NCBI GenBank assembly: GCA_036488085.1
Contig: DASXHZ010000045.1
Span: forward strand, 1-37,460
DNA: 37,460 bases
Source of the DNA: DASXHZ01 sp036488085
GTDB taxonomy: Bacteria > Acidobacteriota > Thermoanaerobaculia > Gp7-AA8
Direction of reading: 5' to 3'
The position numbers and the translations under genes were made by a program. The notes under the pieces were generated by a model. It had not been told where the DNA came from. It saw only the letters and a program-made list of their open reading frames with translations, and made no database searches. Of the stretch, positions 7,669 through 15,292 are shown one piece after another; the stretch's first letter is position 1; each line of letters starts with the position of its first letter.

Positions 7669-9645
7669 ATGGCCGACCACGATTCTGCGATCGATGCATT
7701 GCTGCAGGAGCACCGTGAGTTCGCGCCTCCCGACGACTTCCGCAAGAACGCGAACGCCAACGACCCGGACATCTGGGCGAAAGCGAGCAGCGATCGCGAG
7801 GCCTACTGGGCCGATTGGGCCAAGCAGCTCGATTGGGACCGGAAGTGGGACAAGGTCCTCGAGTGGAACCCGCCGTATGCGAAGTGGTTCGTCGGCGGTC
7901 GTATCAACGCGGCGTACAACTGCATCGATCGTCACCTCGGCACGCGCGGCGACAAAGTCGCGCTGATCTGGGAGGGCGAACCGGGCGAGGTGCGACGCGT
8001 CACGTATCGCGAGCTGCACGAAGAGGTCTCGAAGTTCGCGAACGTCCTGAAGTCGCTCGGCGTCAAGACCGGCGACCGCGTCGCGATCTACCTCCCGCTC
8101 CTCGTCGAAGCGGCCGTCGCGATGCTCGCCTGCGCGCGCATCGGCGCGGTGCACTCCGTCGTCTTCGCCGGCTTCTCCGCCGAGGCGTTGAGAGACCGCA
8201 TCCAGGATGCGGAGGCGAAGTGCCTCATCACCGCGACCAGCGGCTATAGGCGTGGGACCCTGGTGCCGCTCAAGAAGACGACCGACGCAGCGGTCGAAGA
8301 GTGTCCGTCCATCGAGAGCGTGGTCGTCGTGATGCGCCGCTCCGCCACCGAAGAAGCGGACGACACCGTCACGATGAAGGCGGGCCGCGATCACTGGTAC
8401 CACGACCTGATGAAGGACGCTTCGGCCGACTGCCCGCCGGTCTTCGTCGACTCGGAGCACATGCTCTACACGCTGTACACGTCGGGCACGACCGGGAAGC
8501 CGAAGGGGATCATTCACACGACCGGCGGCTACCTGACCGGCTGCCTTGCAACGTGCAAGTGGGTCTTCGACTTGAAGGACGACGACGTTTACTGGTGCAC
8601 CGCCGATATCGGATGGGTGACCGGCCACTCGTACGTCGTCTACGGCCCGCTCGCCGCCGGCGCGACCGTGATGATGTACGAGGGCGCGCCTGACTGGCCG
8701 AAGAAGGATCGCTTCTGGGAGATCATCGAGCGCCACAAGGTCACCATCTTCTACACGGCGCCGACCGCGATCCGCGCGTTCATGAAGTGGGGCGAGGAGC
8801 TGCCCAAGCTGCACGACATGTCGTCTCTTCGCCTCCTCGGCTCGGTCGGAGAGCCGATCAACCCCGAGGCGTGGGTCTGGTACTACAAAACCATCGGCGA
8901 GGAGCGTTGCCCGGTCGTCGACACGTGGTGGCAGACGGAGACCGGCGCGATCATGATCACGCCGCTTCCGGGCCTCGTTCCGACGAAGCCCGGCTCGGCG
9001 ACGAAGCCGTTCCCCGGCATTGACGCGCAAATCCTCGACGAGAAGGGAAAGCCGATCGAAGTCGGCGGCGGCTATCTCGCGATCACCTCGCCGTGGCCTT
9101 CGATGCTGCGCGGCATCTGGGGCGATCCCGATCGTTACGTGCAGCAGTACTGGTCGAAGTGGGATGGCATCTACTTCACCGGCGACGGCGCGAAGCGCGA
9201 CAAAGACGGCTATTTCTGGCTGCTCGGCCGCGTCGACGACGTCATCAACGTTGCCGGTCATCGCATCGGCACGATGGAAGTCGAGTCGGCTCTGGTCGAT
9301 CATCCCGCGGTGGCCGAGGCCGCGTGCGTCGGCGTCGCGCACGAGATCAAGGGAACGGCCATCGCGGCGTTCGTGATCGTGAAGGAGTCGTATCGCGAAC
9401 GCGCGTTGCAGGATCCGGAAGCGTTCGAGCGCGAGCTGAAGGCGCACGTGACCGAGAAGATCGGCGCGATCGCACGTCCCGAGCGGATCTTCGTGACCGC
9501 CGACCTGCCGAAGACCCGCTCCGGAAAGATCATGCGCCGCCTGCTCCGCGACATCGGCGAAGGCCGCGCCCTCGGCGACGTCACGACGCTCGCCGACCCG
9601 ACCGTCGTCGCATCGCTCAAGGAGCGCTACGAGGAAGAAGCGTAG
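7669..9645 (+). CDS. acsA: Acetyl-CoA synthetase
   Basis: Activates acetate with ATP and CoA through acetyl-AMP. The 658-residue ANL enzyme has YTSGTTGKPKGI (P-loop-like A3), DTWWQTETG with the Trp that restricts the pocket to acetate, the hinge/A8 region YFTGDGAKRDKDGY...GRVDDVINVAGHRIGT, and C-terminal KTRSGKIMRR. The Lys in that last motif is the one acetylated for regulation in other bacteria. Length is typical. GGAGGAG lies 6-12 nt before the ATG. No acetylase or deacetylase is adjacent. The reductase gene starts on the base after this stop codon. Confidence 0.97.
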   Translation: MADHDSAIDALLQEHREFAPPDDFRKNANANDPDIWAKASSDREAYWADWAKQLDWDRKWDKVLEWNPPYAKWFVGGRINAAYNCIDRHLGTRGDKVALIWEGEPGEVRRVTYRELHEEVSKFANVLKSLGVKTGDRVAIYLPLLVEAAVAMLACARIGAVHSVVFAGFSAEALRDRIQDAEAKCLITATSGYRRGTLVPLKKTTDAAVEECPSIESVVVVMRRSATEEADDTVTMKAGRDHWYHDLMKDASADCPPVFVDSEHMLYTLYTSGTTGKPKGIIHTTGGYLTGCLATCKWVFDLKDDDVYWCTADIGWVTGHSYVVYGPLAAGATVMMYEGAPDWPKKDRFWEIIERHKVTIFYTAPTAIRAFMKWGEELPKLHDMSSLRLLGSVGEPINPEAWVWYYKTIGEERCPVVDTWWQTETGAIMITPLPGLVPTKPGSATKPFPGIDAQILDEKGKPIEVGGGYLAITSPWPSMLRGIWGDPDRYVQQYWSKWDGIYFTGDGAKRDKDGYFWLLGRVDDVINVAGHRIGTMEVESALVDHPAVAEAACVGVAHEIKGTAIAAFVIVKESYRERALQDPEAFERELKAHVTEKIGAIARPERIFVTADLPKTRSGKIMRRLLRDIGEGRALGDVTTLADPTVVASLKERYEEEA

Positions 9646-10398
9646 TTGTCGGCGCAGACCGCACTCATCACCGGGGGGTCGCGCGGCATCGGCCGCGTGA
9701 CGGCGATGCATCTGTTGGCCGAGGGGTGGTCGGTTGCGTTCACGTACAGCAAGTCCCGCGAGGAGGCGCTGCAGTTCGAGGCCGATGCGCGCGGCACCCT
9801 CGGCGCCGACAGCACGACGCACATCCGCGCGTACCACGTAGACGCGCGCGACGGGAACGGCACCCAGCAACTCATCGAGCTGATCGTCGACCGATTCGGA
9901 TCGCTCGACGCGCTCGTAAACAATGCAGGCATCCGCCGCGACAACCTCGCGTACAACATGACCGACGCCGAGTGGCGTGACGTCATCGACACCAACCTCT
10001 CGGGCGCCTGGGTCACGACGAAGGCGGTGCTGCCGGTGATGATGCGCCAGCGGCGCGGCGCGATCGTCAACGTCGCCTCGCTCTCCGGCATCCACGGCGT
10101 CGTCGGCCAGACGAACTACTCGGCGGCGAAGGGCGGCATGATCGCCATGACGAAGTCGCTGGCGCGCGAGGTCGCGCGCAGCGGCATCCGTGTCAACTGC
10201 GTCGCGCCGGGGCTCGTCGAGACCGAGATGACGGCCGACATGTCGGACGAAGTGCGCAAGGAGATGATTCGCCAGATTCCGATGCGCCGCGTCATCCGCG
10301 CTGACGAAGTCGCCGCCGCCATCGCGTTCCTCCTCTCGGACGCCGCGAGCGCAATTACGGGCCAGGTGCTCGCGGTTGATGGCGGGACCAGTGCCTGA
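9646..10398 (+). CDS. Short-chain dehydrogenase, FabG-like 3-oxoacyl-ACP reductase
   Basis: A 250-residue Rossmann reductase with the cofactor loop TGGSRGIGR, the NNAG motif, the catalytic Ser in NVASLSG, the YSAAK Tyr-Lys pair and the C-terminal GQVLAVDGG. These are all features of FabG-type enzymes using NADPH. The gene starts with TTG directly after the acsA stop, with GAGGAAG placed correctly upstream. FabG reduces 3-oxoacyl-ACP in fatty acid synthesis, but no other fab gene or acyl carrier protein is nearby, so a different oxidoreductase role is possible. The 3' end overlaps the start of the glycosyltransferase gene. Confidence 0.85.
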   Translation: MSAQTALITGGSRGIGRVTAMHLLAEGWSVAFTYSKSREEALQFEADARGTLGADSTTHIRAYHVDARDGNGTQQLIELIVDRFGSLDALVNNAGIRRDNLAYNMTDAEWRDVIDTNLSGAWVTTKAVLPVMMRQRRGAIVNVASLSGIHGVVGQTNYSAAKGGMIAMTKSLAREVARSGIRVNCVAPGLVETEMTADMSDEVRKEMIRQIPMRRVIRADEVAAAIAFLLSDAASAITGQVLAVDGGTSA

Positions 10399-11290
10399 CC
10401 TGTACTTTTCGGTCGTCATCCCCACCTACAACCGGCAGGAAATGCTCATGCGGGTCCTCAAAGCGCTCGAGGACCAGCGCGACGCGCCGCCGTTCGAGGC
10501 GGTCGTCATCAACGACGGCTCGACCGACCCGACCGAGAACATCGCGACGATGCATTGGGCCCTTCCGCTGCAGTTCCGGACGCAGCCGAACTCGGGACCG
10601 GGGACTGCGCGCAATTATGGTGTCTCGCTGGCGACCGGCAGGTTCGTCGTCTTCATTGGCGACGACACAGTGCCTGAACGCGACTTCCTCGCGGAGCACG
10701 CCCGCACCCACCGCGCCGCGGACGACGATCCGCTCGTCGCATGCCTCGGCTACACCGGCTGGCCGCGCAAGGAACGCGTCACCGCCTTCATGGACTACAT
10801 CAACGACTACGGCCTGCAGTTCGGCTACAAGCTGATCCGTGACGGCGAGACCGTTCCGTTCAACTTCTTCTACACATCGAACATCTCGATCGACCGCCAG
10901 CTCCTCGCCGACCATCCGTTCGACACGACCTTTCCCGCCGCCGCGTGGGAGGACATCGAGCTCGCGTACCGCCTCAACGACCTCGGTCTGAAGATCCGCT
11001 ACAACGCTCGCGCCGTCACGCGCCACTACCATCGCATGACGATCGACTCGTTCGCGAAACGGCAGTACACCGTCGGCAAGTCGGGCGCGATCTTCTTCCG
11101 CAAGCACCCGGAGCTCGGCCACTTCCTCGGCGTCCACGACGACGCACGGATCGGCGACGAAGAGCTGCAGACGCTGACGAAGCGCGCGCACTGGGGCGAG
11201 CGCTTGCGCCTGTTCGCACGCAACGACGTCTTCGAGAAGCTGATGCGCCAGCACTACTTGCGCGGGCTGCGAGACGGTTTGGCCGAGTAG
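10379..11290 (+). CDS. Family 2 glycosyltransferase
   Basis: A 303-residue GT-A fold enzyme. FSVVIPTYNR is the N-terminal nucleotide-sugar fold, VINDGSTD the first acidic site, GPGTARNYGV the donor loop, FIGDDT the metal-binding DxD-like site, and WEDIELAYR the C-terminal ED motif with the catalytic base. No membrane helix, so it acts in the cytoplasm on a lipid-linked or protein acceptor. Start codon is uncertain: ATG 10379 or GTG 10391, both overlapping the fabG-like gene. Donor and acceptor cannot be read from sequence. The TAG stop forms TAGAAT with the next bases. Confidence 0.9.
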   Translation: MAGPVPDLYFSVVIPTYNRQEMLMRVLKALEDQRDAPPFEAVVINDGSTDPTENIATMHWALPLQFRTQPNSGPGTARNYGVSLATGRFVVFIGDDTVPERDFLAEHARTHRAADDDPLVACLGYTGWPRKERVTAFMDYINDYGLQFGYKLIRDGETVPFNFFYTSNISIDRQLLADHPFDTTFPAAAWEDIELAYRLNDLGLKIRYNARAVTRHYHRMTIDSFAKRQYTVGKSGAIFFRKHPELGHFLGVHDDARIGDEELQTLTKRAHWGERLRLFARNDVFEKLMRQHYLRGLRDGLAE

Positions 11291-11293
11291 AAT
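11288..11293 (+). promoter_or_regulatory. TAGAAT box overlapping the glycosyltransferase stop
   Basis: Stop codon TAG plus AAT forms a -10-like hexamer just before the palindromic repeat at 11301. A transcript from here would begin with the 100-bp hairpin and run into tmk. Support is the recurrence of the pattern only. Confidence 0.25.
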
Positions 11294-11300
11294 CCAGTGT

Positions 11301-11400
11301 CCTGAGCGAAGCGAAGGATCTCCGGTGCACCCTCCGCAACGCGCACATTCGAGTGCGTCGCGTGGGTGCCCCGGAGATCCTTCGTCGCTTCGCTCCTCAG
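11301..11400. repeat. 100-bp palindromic repeat, CCTGAG/GAAGGATCT family
   Basis: Near-perfect inverted repeat with arms of about 45 bp. The left arm reads CCTGAGCGAAGCGAAGGATC and continues with TCCGGTGCACCC. The right arm contains GGGTGCC, CCGGAGATCCTTCG and TCGCTTCGCT. The loop is near ATTCGA at 11347. It shares core words with 6847-6933. It separates the glycosyltransferase stop from tmk and would form a very stable hairpin in RNA or a cruciform in DNA. Confidence 0.92.
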
Positions 11401-11403
11401 CGA

Positions 11404-11409
11404 TAGACT
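11404..11409 (+). promoter_or_regulatory. Putative -10 box (TAGACT) of tmk
   Basis: TAGACT ends 9 nt before the tmk ATG, directly after the palindromic repeat. There is no Shine-Dalgarno sequence, consistent with a very short leader. Weak match (4 of 6). Confidence 0.3.
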
Positions 11410-11418
11410 CGAACGGCA

Positions 11419-12036
11419 ATGTTTATCACCTTCGAAGGAATCGAAGGCTCCGGCAAGACGACACAGCTTCGCCGGCTGGCCGAGCGGATTCCGAACGTGG
11501 TTGCGACCAAGGAGCCGGGCGGGACGCCGGCCGCCGATCGCATCCGCGCCATCCTGCTTGATCCCGAGTCGCACCTCGACCGGGTCGCCGAGATGTTTCT
11601 CTTCGCGGCGTCGCGGCGCCAGCACGTGGTCGAGTTGATCCGGCCGGCGCTGCAGCGCGGGCAGGTCGTCCTCTGCGACCGCTTCACCGACTCGACGCTC
11701 GCGTACCAGGGCTTCGGACGCGTGATCGATCTCGACCAGCTCCGGACGCTCAACGCCTGGGCGACCGGCTCGCTCATCCCCGACCTGACACTGCTCTTCG
11801 ACTTGCCGGAAGAAGTCGGCCTCTCGCGCGCGCGGTCGCGGAACGCCGCCGCGACACCGCATGAGGGGCGGTTCGAGGCGGAGGATCTCCGTTTTCATCG
11901 CTGCGTCCGCGAGGGCTACCTCGCACTCGCCGTGGCGGAGCCGAAGCGCTTCGTGAAGATCGACGCCGACGGCACGACCGACGACGTTTTCGAACGAACG
12001 ATCGCGGCGCTCGCCGCACGCGGAGTGACGTTCTGA
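11419..12036 (+). CDS. tmk: Thymidylate kinase
   Basis: Phosphorylates dTMP to dTDP with ATP. The 205-residue protein begins MFITFEGIEGSGKTTQ, an intact P-loop. It has the TMP-binding DR motif in LCDRFTDSTLAYQG, TKEPGG, and a lid with RARSR. Length is standard. It is followed by holB overlapping by 4 nt; tmk-holB is a common bacterial pair linking dTTP supply to the replication clamp loader. A GGAG at 12022-12025 inside the tmk 3' end appears to serve as the holB ribosome-binding site. Confidence 0.97.
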   Translation: MFITFEGIEGSGKTTQLRRLAERIPNVVATKEPGGTPAADRIRAILLDPESHLDRVAEMFLFAASRRQHVVELIRPALQRGQVVLCDRFTDSTLAYQGFGRVIDLDQLRTLNAWATGSLIPDLTLLFDLPEEVGLSRARSRNAAATPHEGRFEAEDLRFHRCVREGYLALAVAEPKRFVKIDADGTTDDVFERTIAALAARGVTF

Positions 12037-12848
12037 GCACGGCGGTCGAGCTCCTGGTCGACACGGCGCGGCGCGGCGAGCTGCATCACGCCATCCTGCT
12101 CCACGGCCCGCGTCCGCAGGTCCTGCGCGACGTCGCGCTGCGCGTGGCGAAGACGCTCAACTGCCTGAACGGAACGACCGGCGACGACTGCCTCCCGTGT
12201 CAGCGCATCGAGCGCCGCATCCATCCCGACGTCCACTTCATCGAGGTCGGCGGCGAACGGAAACTGATCTCGATCGAGCAGATTCGCGACCTCGTCGCGG
12301 CGGCGACGATGCGGCCGTACGAGGGGCGCAACAAGGTCTTCATCATCGATCCCGCCGACGCGCTGAGCCCGAGCGGCTCGAACTCACTCCTCAAGACGCT
12401 CGAAGAGCCGGCGCGCGATACGACCTTCATCCTCCTCACCCGCTCGCCCGACCTGCTGCTCGCGACGATCCGCTCGCGCGCGCAGTCGATCTACATCGGC
12501 GACGAGCGGACGCGCGATCGCCTGCAACAAATCGCCGCGTTCGAATCGGACGACGATCGCGACAGGCTCGCGAACGATCTGCGCGCCGCGCTGCACCGCT
12601 TCGCCGAGCGTCGCGACTCGGTCGCCCTTCTCGCCACGGCGACGATGGTCGCGGGCCAGGACGAAGTGAAGGACGCGATGGCCCTCCTCGCCGCCATCCT
12701 GATCTCAGGCGATGAGAAGCTCGCGGGCATCCCGCGCGAGAAGCGCCTCGCCGCCGCCGACGGCGTCCTCGCCGCGATTCGGGCGATGACCATCAACGCC
12801 GATCCGCGCCTGACGATCGAAGCCGCGCTAGCGCAGCTCGTCGCGTAA
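12033..12848 (+). CDS. holB: DNA polymerase III delta-prime subunit, apparent CTG start
   Basis: Clamp-loader subunit. The 271-residue frame has CLNGTTGDDCLPC (remnant zinc module with three cysteines), KLISIEQIRDL, VFIIDPADALSPSGSNSLLK, TLEEPARDTTFILLTRSP and ATIRSRAQ, diagnostic of delta-prime. The P-loop position reads HGPRPQVLRD with no GK, so it probably does not bind ATP, as in E. coli delta-prime. The family N-terminus (HHAILLHGP) lies upstream of the first standard start (GTG 12144). No ATG, GTG or TTG precedes it in frame. CTG at 12033, overlapping the tmk stop as CTGA and 7 nt after GGAG, is the best start. Confidence 0.9.
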   Translation: MSTAVELLVDTARRGELHHAILLHGPRPQVLRDVALRVAKTLNCLNGTTGDDCLPCQRIERRIHPDVHFIEVGGERKLISIEQIRDLVAAATMRPYEGRNKVFIIDPADALSPSGSNSLLKTLEEPARDTTFILLTRSPDLLLATIRSRAQSIYIGDERTRDRLQQIAAFESDDDRDRLANDLRAALHRFAERRDSVALLATATMVAGQDEVKDAMALLAAILISGDEKLAGIPREKRLAAADGVLAAIRAMTINADPRLTIEAALAQLVA

Positions 12849-12849
12849 C

Positions 12850-13043
12850 CCCAAAAAACATCGGCCCCGCATGCGCGGGGCCGATCGGATCTATCTACTG
12901 GATGGGAGCGGGCTAGGTCGCTCGGGGGCGAGGTTTTACGGCGGCAAGATTCAAGGAAGCTTTCAAGAGGAAGTAATACGAGGCAGGCTGGTACAACAGA
13001 AAGCGGCTTTCGCCTGCCCATCCAGTAAACCTTGATTCACGTT
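12850..13043 (-). ncRNA. Independent structured small RNA, 6S-like or new
   Basis: A free-standing transcription unit of about 190 nt with no open reading frame. An extended -10 (TGCGATAAT) ends at 13050 minus, so the RNA should start near 13043. It ends at the strong terminator at 12853-12885. A perfect 11-bp closing stem pairs 13027-13017 with 12906-12896 (TACTGGATGGG / CCCATCCAGTA). Inside is a 7-bp stem (GGCAGGC / GCCTGCC) enclosing a GAAAG-CCG-CTTTC hairpin, and a CTCG-CCCC-CGAG hairpin nearer the 3' side. Length and long closing stem with a large internal region resemble 6S RNA, but I could not align it to a consensus. SRP RNA and RNase P motifs are absent. Confidence 0.6.
12853..12885 (-). 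terminator. Rho-independent terminator reading minus
   Basis: A perfect 11-bp stem (ATCGGCCCCGC / GCGGGGCCGAT, 12860-12870 and 12875-12885) with loop ATGC. On the minus strand it is followed by a run of six T (plus-strand A run 12853-12858). Reading plus there is no T-run, so this is primarily the minus-strand terminator of the small RNA at 12850-13043. It may also slow transcripts leaving holB. Confidence 0.9.
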
Positions 13044-13049
13044 GGGCGC

Positions 13050-13055
13050 ATTATC
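13050..13055 (-). promoter_or_regulatory. Extended -10 promoter of the small RNA
   Basis: Minus-strand GATAAT preceded by TG-C gives an extended -10 (TGCGATAAT), which can work without a good -35. Upstream is A/T-rich (GGGAAATTTTTCAC), unlike the GC-rich surroundings. TTGGGA, 19 bp upstream, is a weak -35 candidate. Confidence 0.55.
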
Positions 13056-13189
13056 GCACACCTTGTGAAAAATTTCCCAATGTAACTGCAATGTGACAAG
13101 CCCTTGCCGTGCTGGAAGATAACAGCAGTTTTCGGAAGGCTCCGACATCACTACCAAACGAGCGTTCGGTTAATTTCCGTTTTCGGTAG

Positions 13190-13729
13190 TTATCGCGCCC
13201 GCGGATCGAGGAACGCGCCGCTCGGCAGCAGAGCCCGGTCGAGCGCGATGTGTCCCGCCAGCGTCTCGGCAGGTGTTCCGTTCACCAAGAGCCGCACTTT
13301 CTTCGCCTCGGGGAAGTTCGCCGTGATCGTCTGCACGAGCGAATAGACGGCCATCAGCTCTTCGTGACTGCCTGCCGGCCAGCCCTGCGTGAGTGTCACA
13401 CCGCCGAGGTCGACGAAGGCCGTGCCGTCCGGCAGGAGGAACGCGCCGCGGACCACGGTGTCGGCGGGGAACGCCCGTGCGAATGCGGGATTCGCAGGTC
13501 CTTTGAAGAGCTCGCGGACCACGACCCCCATCGCGCCGGCCGGATTCTCCGGCGCCTGCACGTTTCGGGGTTCCGGGACGAGCAGCAGCGACGGCGCCTC
13601 GTAGTACAGGCGGACCACTCGCAACGCGACCTTGTTCTGCACGTTCAGATTTCCCGCGGTTTCACTCTTCTTCCGGCACCCGGCGGCGAGAATGAGCAGG
13701 GCGAGCACGACGACTGCTGCGCGGCGCAC
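13190..13729 (-). CDS. GerMN-domain lipoprotein
   Basis: A 179-residue protein from GTG 13729 with a lipoprotein signal ending LAAGC (Cys17), so it is anchored in a membrane by lipidation. The body matches the GerMN module: VVRLYYEAPSLLLVPEPRNV, the RELFKGPANP segment, FPADTVVRGAFLLPDGTAFVDL and SLVQTITANFPEAKKVRLLVNG. GerMN occurs in spore germination protein GerM and in many non-spore-forming lipoproteins associated with envelope enzymes. The start overlaps the amidase stop by one base, so the two are co-translated and probably act together at the cell wall. Confidence 0.9.
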   Translation of the reverse strand: MRRAAVVVLALLILAAGCRKKSETAGNLNVQNKVALRVVRLYYEAPSLLLVPEPRNVQAPENPAGAMGVVVRELFKGPANPAFARAFPADTVVRGAFLLPDGTAFVDLGGVTLTQGWPAGSHEELMAVYSLVQTITANFPEAKKVRLLVNGTPAETLAGHIALDRALLPSGAFLDPRAR

Positions 13730-15264
13730 TAGGTTCCCGTCCTCGTTGCAGGAGTGGTGGCGGTCGCCGGCGCGGGAGGTGCCGGCGTAGGCGGCTTGAC
13801 GGCGCCGATGCGCGTCTCGTAGTCGGCCTTGTACTTCATGACCGCGCGCGTGATCGCATCGACGACCGTCGTCACGAAGGCGTCGCTCTTCAGCTTCGTC
13901 TCCTCTTCAGGATTGGAGATGAAGGCGACTTCGACGAGCGCCGCCGGCATCGTCGCACCGACCAGAACTTTGAACGGCGCCTGCTTCACGCCGCGATTCT
14001 GGATACCCGCGATGGCGTTCATCTCCTCCTGGATGTCGGTCGCGAAGCGACTCGACTCCTGCAGGTACGACTGCTGCGCGAGGTCCCACAGGATGAGCTT
14101 CAGGTCCGACGACGGCGCCGCGGCAGCCGACGCCGAGGCGTTTTCAGACTCGGCGGCCTTCTTCGCGAGCTCGTCGGAGGCATCGGCGGAGAGGAAATAC
14201 GTCTCGGAGCCGCGCGCGCCCTTCACGACCGCCGCGTTCATGTGCACCGAGAGAAAGAGGTCGGCGTGATATTGGTTCGCGATCGCCGTGCGCTGGTCGA
14301 GCGAGACGACCGTGTCGTCTTCGCGCGTCAGCACGATGCGCGCTCCGGTCTTCGCGCCGAGCGCGGCGGCCAGCTTGCGGCTCACGGCGAGCGTCAGATC
14401 CTTCTCGCTCGTACCGCCAGGCCCGATCGCGCCGACGTCCTTTCCGCCGTGGCCCGGATCGATGACGATCGTGTGGATGCCCGGCTGCTCGACCGGCTTC
14501 GCCGGCATGGGAAGCTGCGTCGTCGGAGCGGTCGTCGCCGCGGTCCCTTTGCGCAGGTCCAGCACCACGCGGAACGGGTTGTCGAGCTTGTACGCGTCGG
14601 CGATCACGTCCGGCGACGTGAGCTGGATCCGCAGATCGTTCCCGCTGAACGACAGCTTCGAGACGTTCGGGTCGTCTTGCGCCTGATCGGCGTACGGCGC
14701 GCGGATCGGGGTCTTGAAACGGACGGTGTAGACGCCCGGCTCCTTCACGATCACGTACTCCGCCGGCGCGCTGAGCGTCACGACGAGTTTCGTCGTTCCC
14801 TGCACGTTCGCGAGCGACGCGGCGACGCTGACCTGTGTCTGCTGCACCGGCCGGATGCTGAGAACGTGCGTCGCAGCGTCCCAACTCGCGTCGAGCGTGG
14901 CGGCGCGAGTCAGGTATCCCTGGAAAAACTGGATTGTCGCGTACGGCTTGCCGGCGGCGGATAACGGCGGCACCGGCATCTCGACGAGCTCGTCGCGGAC
15001 GACGGCGAATCGCGAGTCGGGACCGAACGCCGCCTCGACGCCGCCGAGCGCCGTCTTGAAGCCGCCGTTTTCCTGCCGCACCGTCCCGCCCAAAGCAGTG
15101 ATCACCTCGTCGACCGCGAAGTAGGTCTGACTCCCTTGATGGATGACCGAGAGCGGCTTGTCGCCGTTCGGCGTCCGCAGCGTCGAAGCGGCAGGCGCCT
15201 GTCCGAGCAACATCGAAGCGACAGCGAGGAGCGGGAGTGCCGAGAGGAGAAGGAGGCGCTTCAT
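13729..15264 (-). CDS. N-acetylmuramoyl-L-alanine amidase with AMIN domain
   Basis: Cuts the peptide from peptidoglycan glycan strands, as in daughter-cell separation. The 511 residues comprise a signal peptide (MKRLLLLSALPLLAVASMLL), a stalk-like N-terminal module (about 38-120), an AMIN targeting domain (about 125-225), and an Amidase_3 catalytic domain (about 260-465) with zinc ligands in IDPGHGGKD, SEKDLTL and LSVHMNA, and the catalytic Glu in VEVAFISNPEE. The C-terminus is Pro/Thr/Ala-rich. The start is at 15264; the in-frame extension to 15417 runs back over the divergent lipoprotein gene and was rejected. A zinc amidase beside a GerMN lipoprotein suggests a shared envelope role. Confidence 0.93.
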   Translation of the reverse strand: MKRLLLLSALPLLAVASMLLGQAPAASTLRTPNGDKPLSVIHQGSQTYFAVDEVITALGGTVRQENGGFKTALGGVEAAFGPDSRFAVVRDELVEMPVPPLSAAGKPYATIQFFQGYLTRAATLDASWDAATHVLSIRPVQQTQVSVAASLANVQGTTKLVVTLSAPAEYVIVKEPGVYTVRFKTPIRAPYADQAQDDPNVSKLSFSGNDLRIQLTSPDVIADAYKLDNPFRVVLDLRKGTAATTAPTTQLPMPAKPVEQPGIHTIVIDPGHGGKDVGAIGPGGTSEKDLTLAVSRKLAAALGAKTGARIVLTREDDTVVSLDQRTAIANQYHADLFLSVHMNAAVVKGARGSETYFLSADASDELAKKAAESENASASAAAAPSSDLKLILWDLAQQSYLQESSRFATDIQEEMNAIAGIQNRGVKQAPFKVLVGATMPAALVEVAFISNPEEETKLKSDAFVTTVVDAITRAVMKYKADYETRIGAVKPPTPAPPAPATATTPATRTGT

Positions 15265-15279
15265 CTGTTGCTCAGAGGA

Positions 15280-15285
15280 TAAACT
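15280..15285 (+). promoter_or_regulatory. Putative -10 (TAAACT) in a 28-bp divergent spacer
   Basis: Only 28 bp (15265-15292) separate the divergent amidase and lipoprotein ATGs. TAAACT lies 7 nt before the plus ATG, which would give a leaderless message. Both promoters must largely lie inside the coding ends or overlap. The hexamer match is weak. Confidence 0.25.
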
Positions 15286-15292
15286 GGAATCG

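Noticed and set aside
7645..10425. A 926-codon open frame on the minus strand across acsA and the reductase gene
   Set aside because: It is antisense to two well-identified genes and its protein is Arg/Asp/Val-rich with no domain; long antisense frames are expected at this GC content.
12860..12885. Terminator for the tmk-holB operon
   Set aside because: The stem is strong but there is no T-run on the plus-strand side; the T-run is on the minus-strand side. It may act in both directions but is assigned to the minus RNA.
12850..13043. RNase P RNA or SRP RNA
   Set aside because: An ACAGAAA string and GGAAG words are present on the plus strand, but the transcript orientation shown by the terminator is minus, the length is wrong for RNase P, and the SRP tetraloop region is absent.
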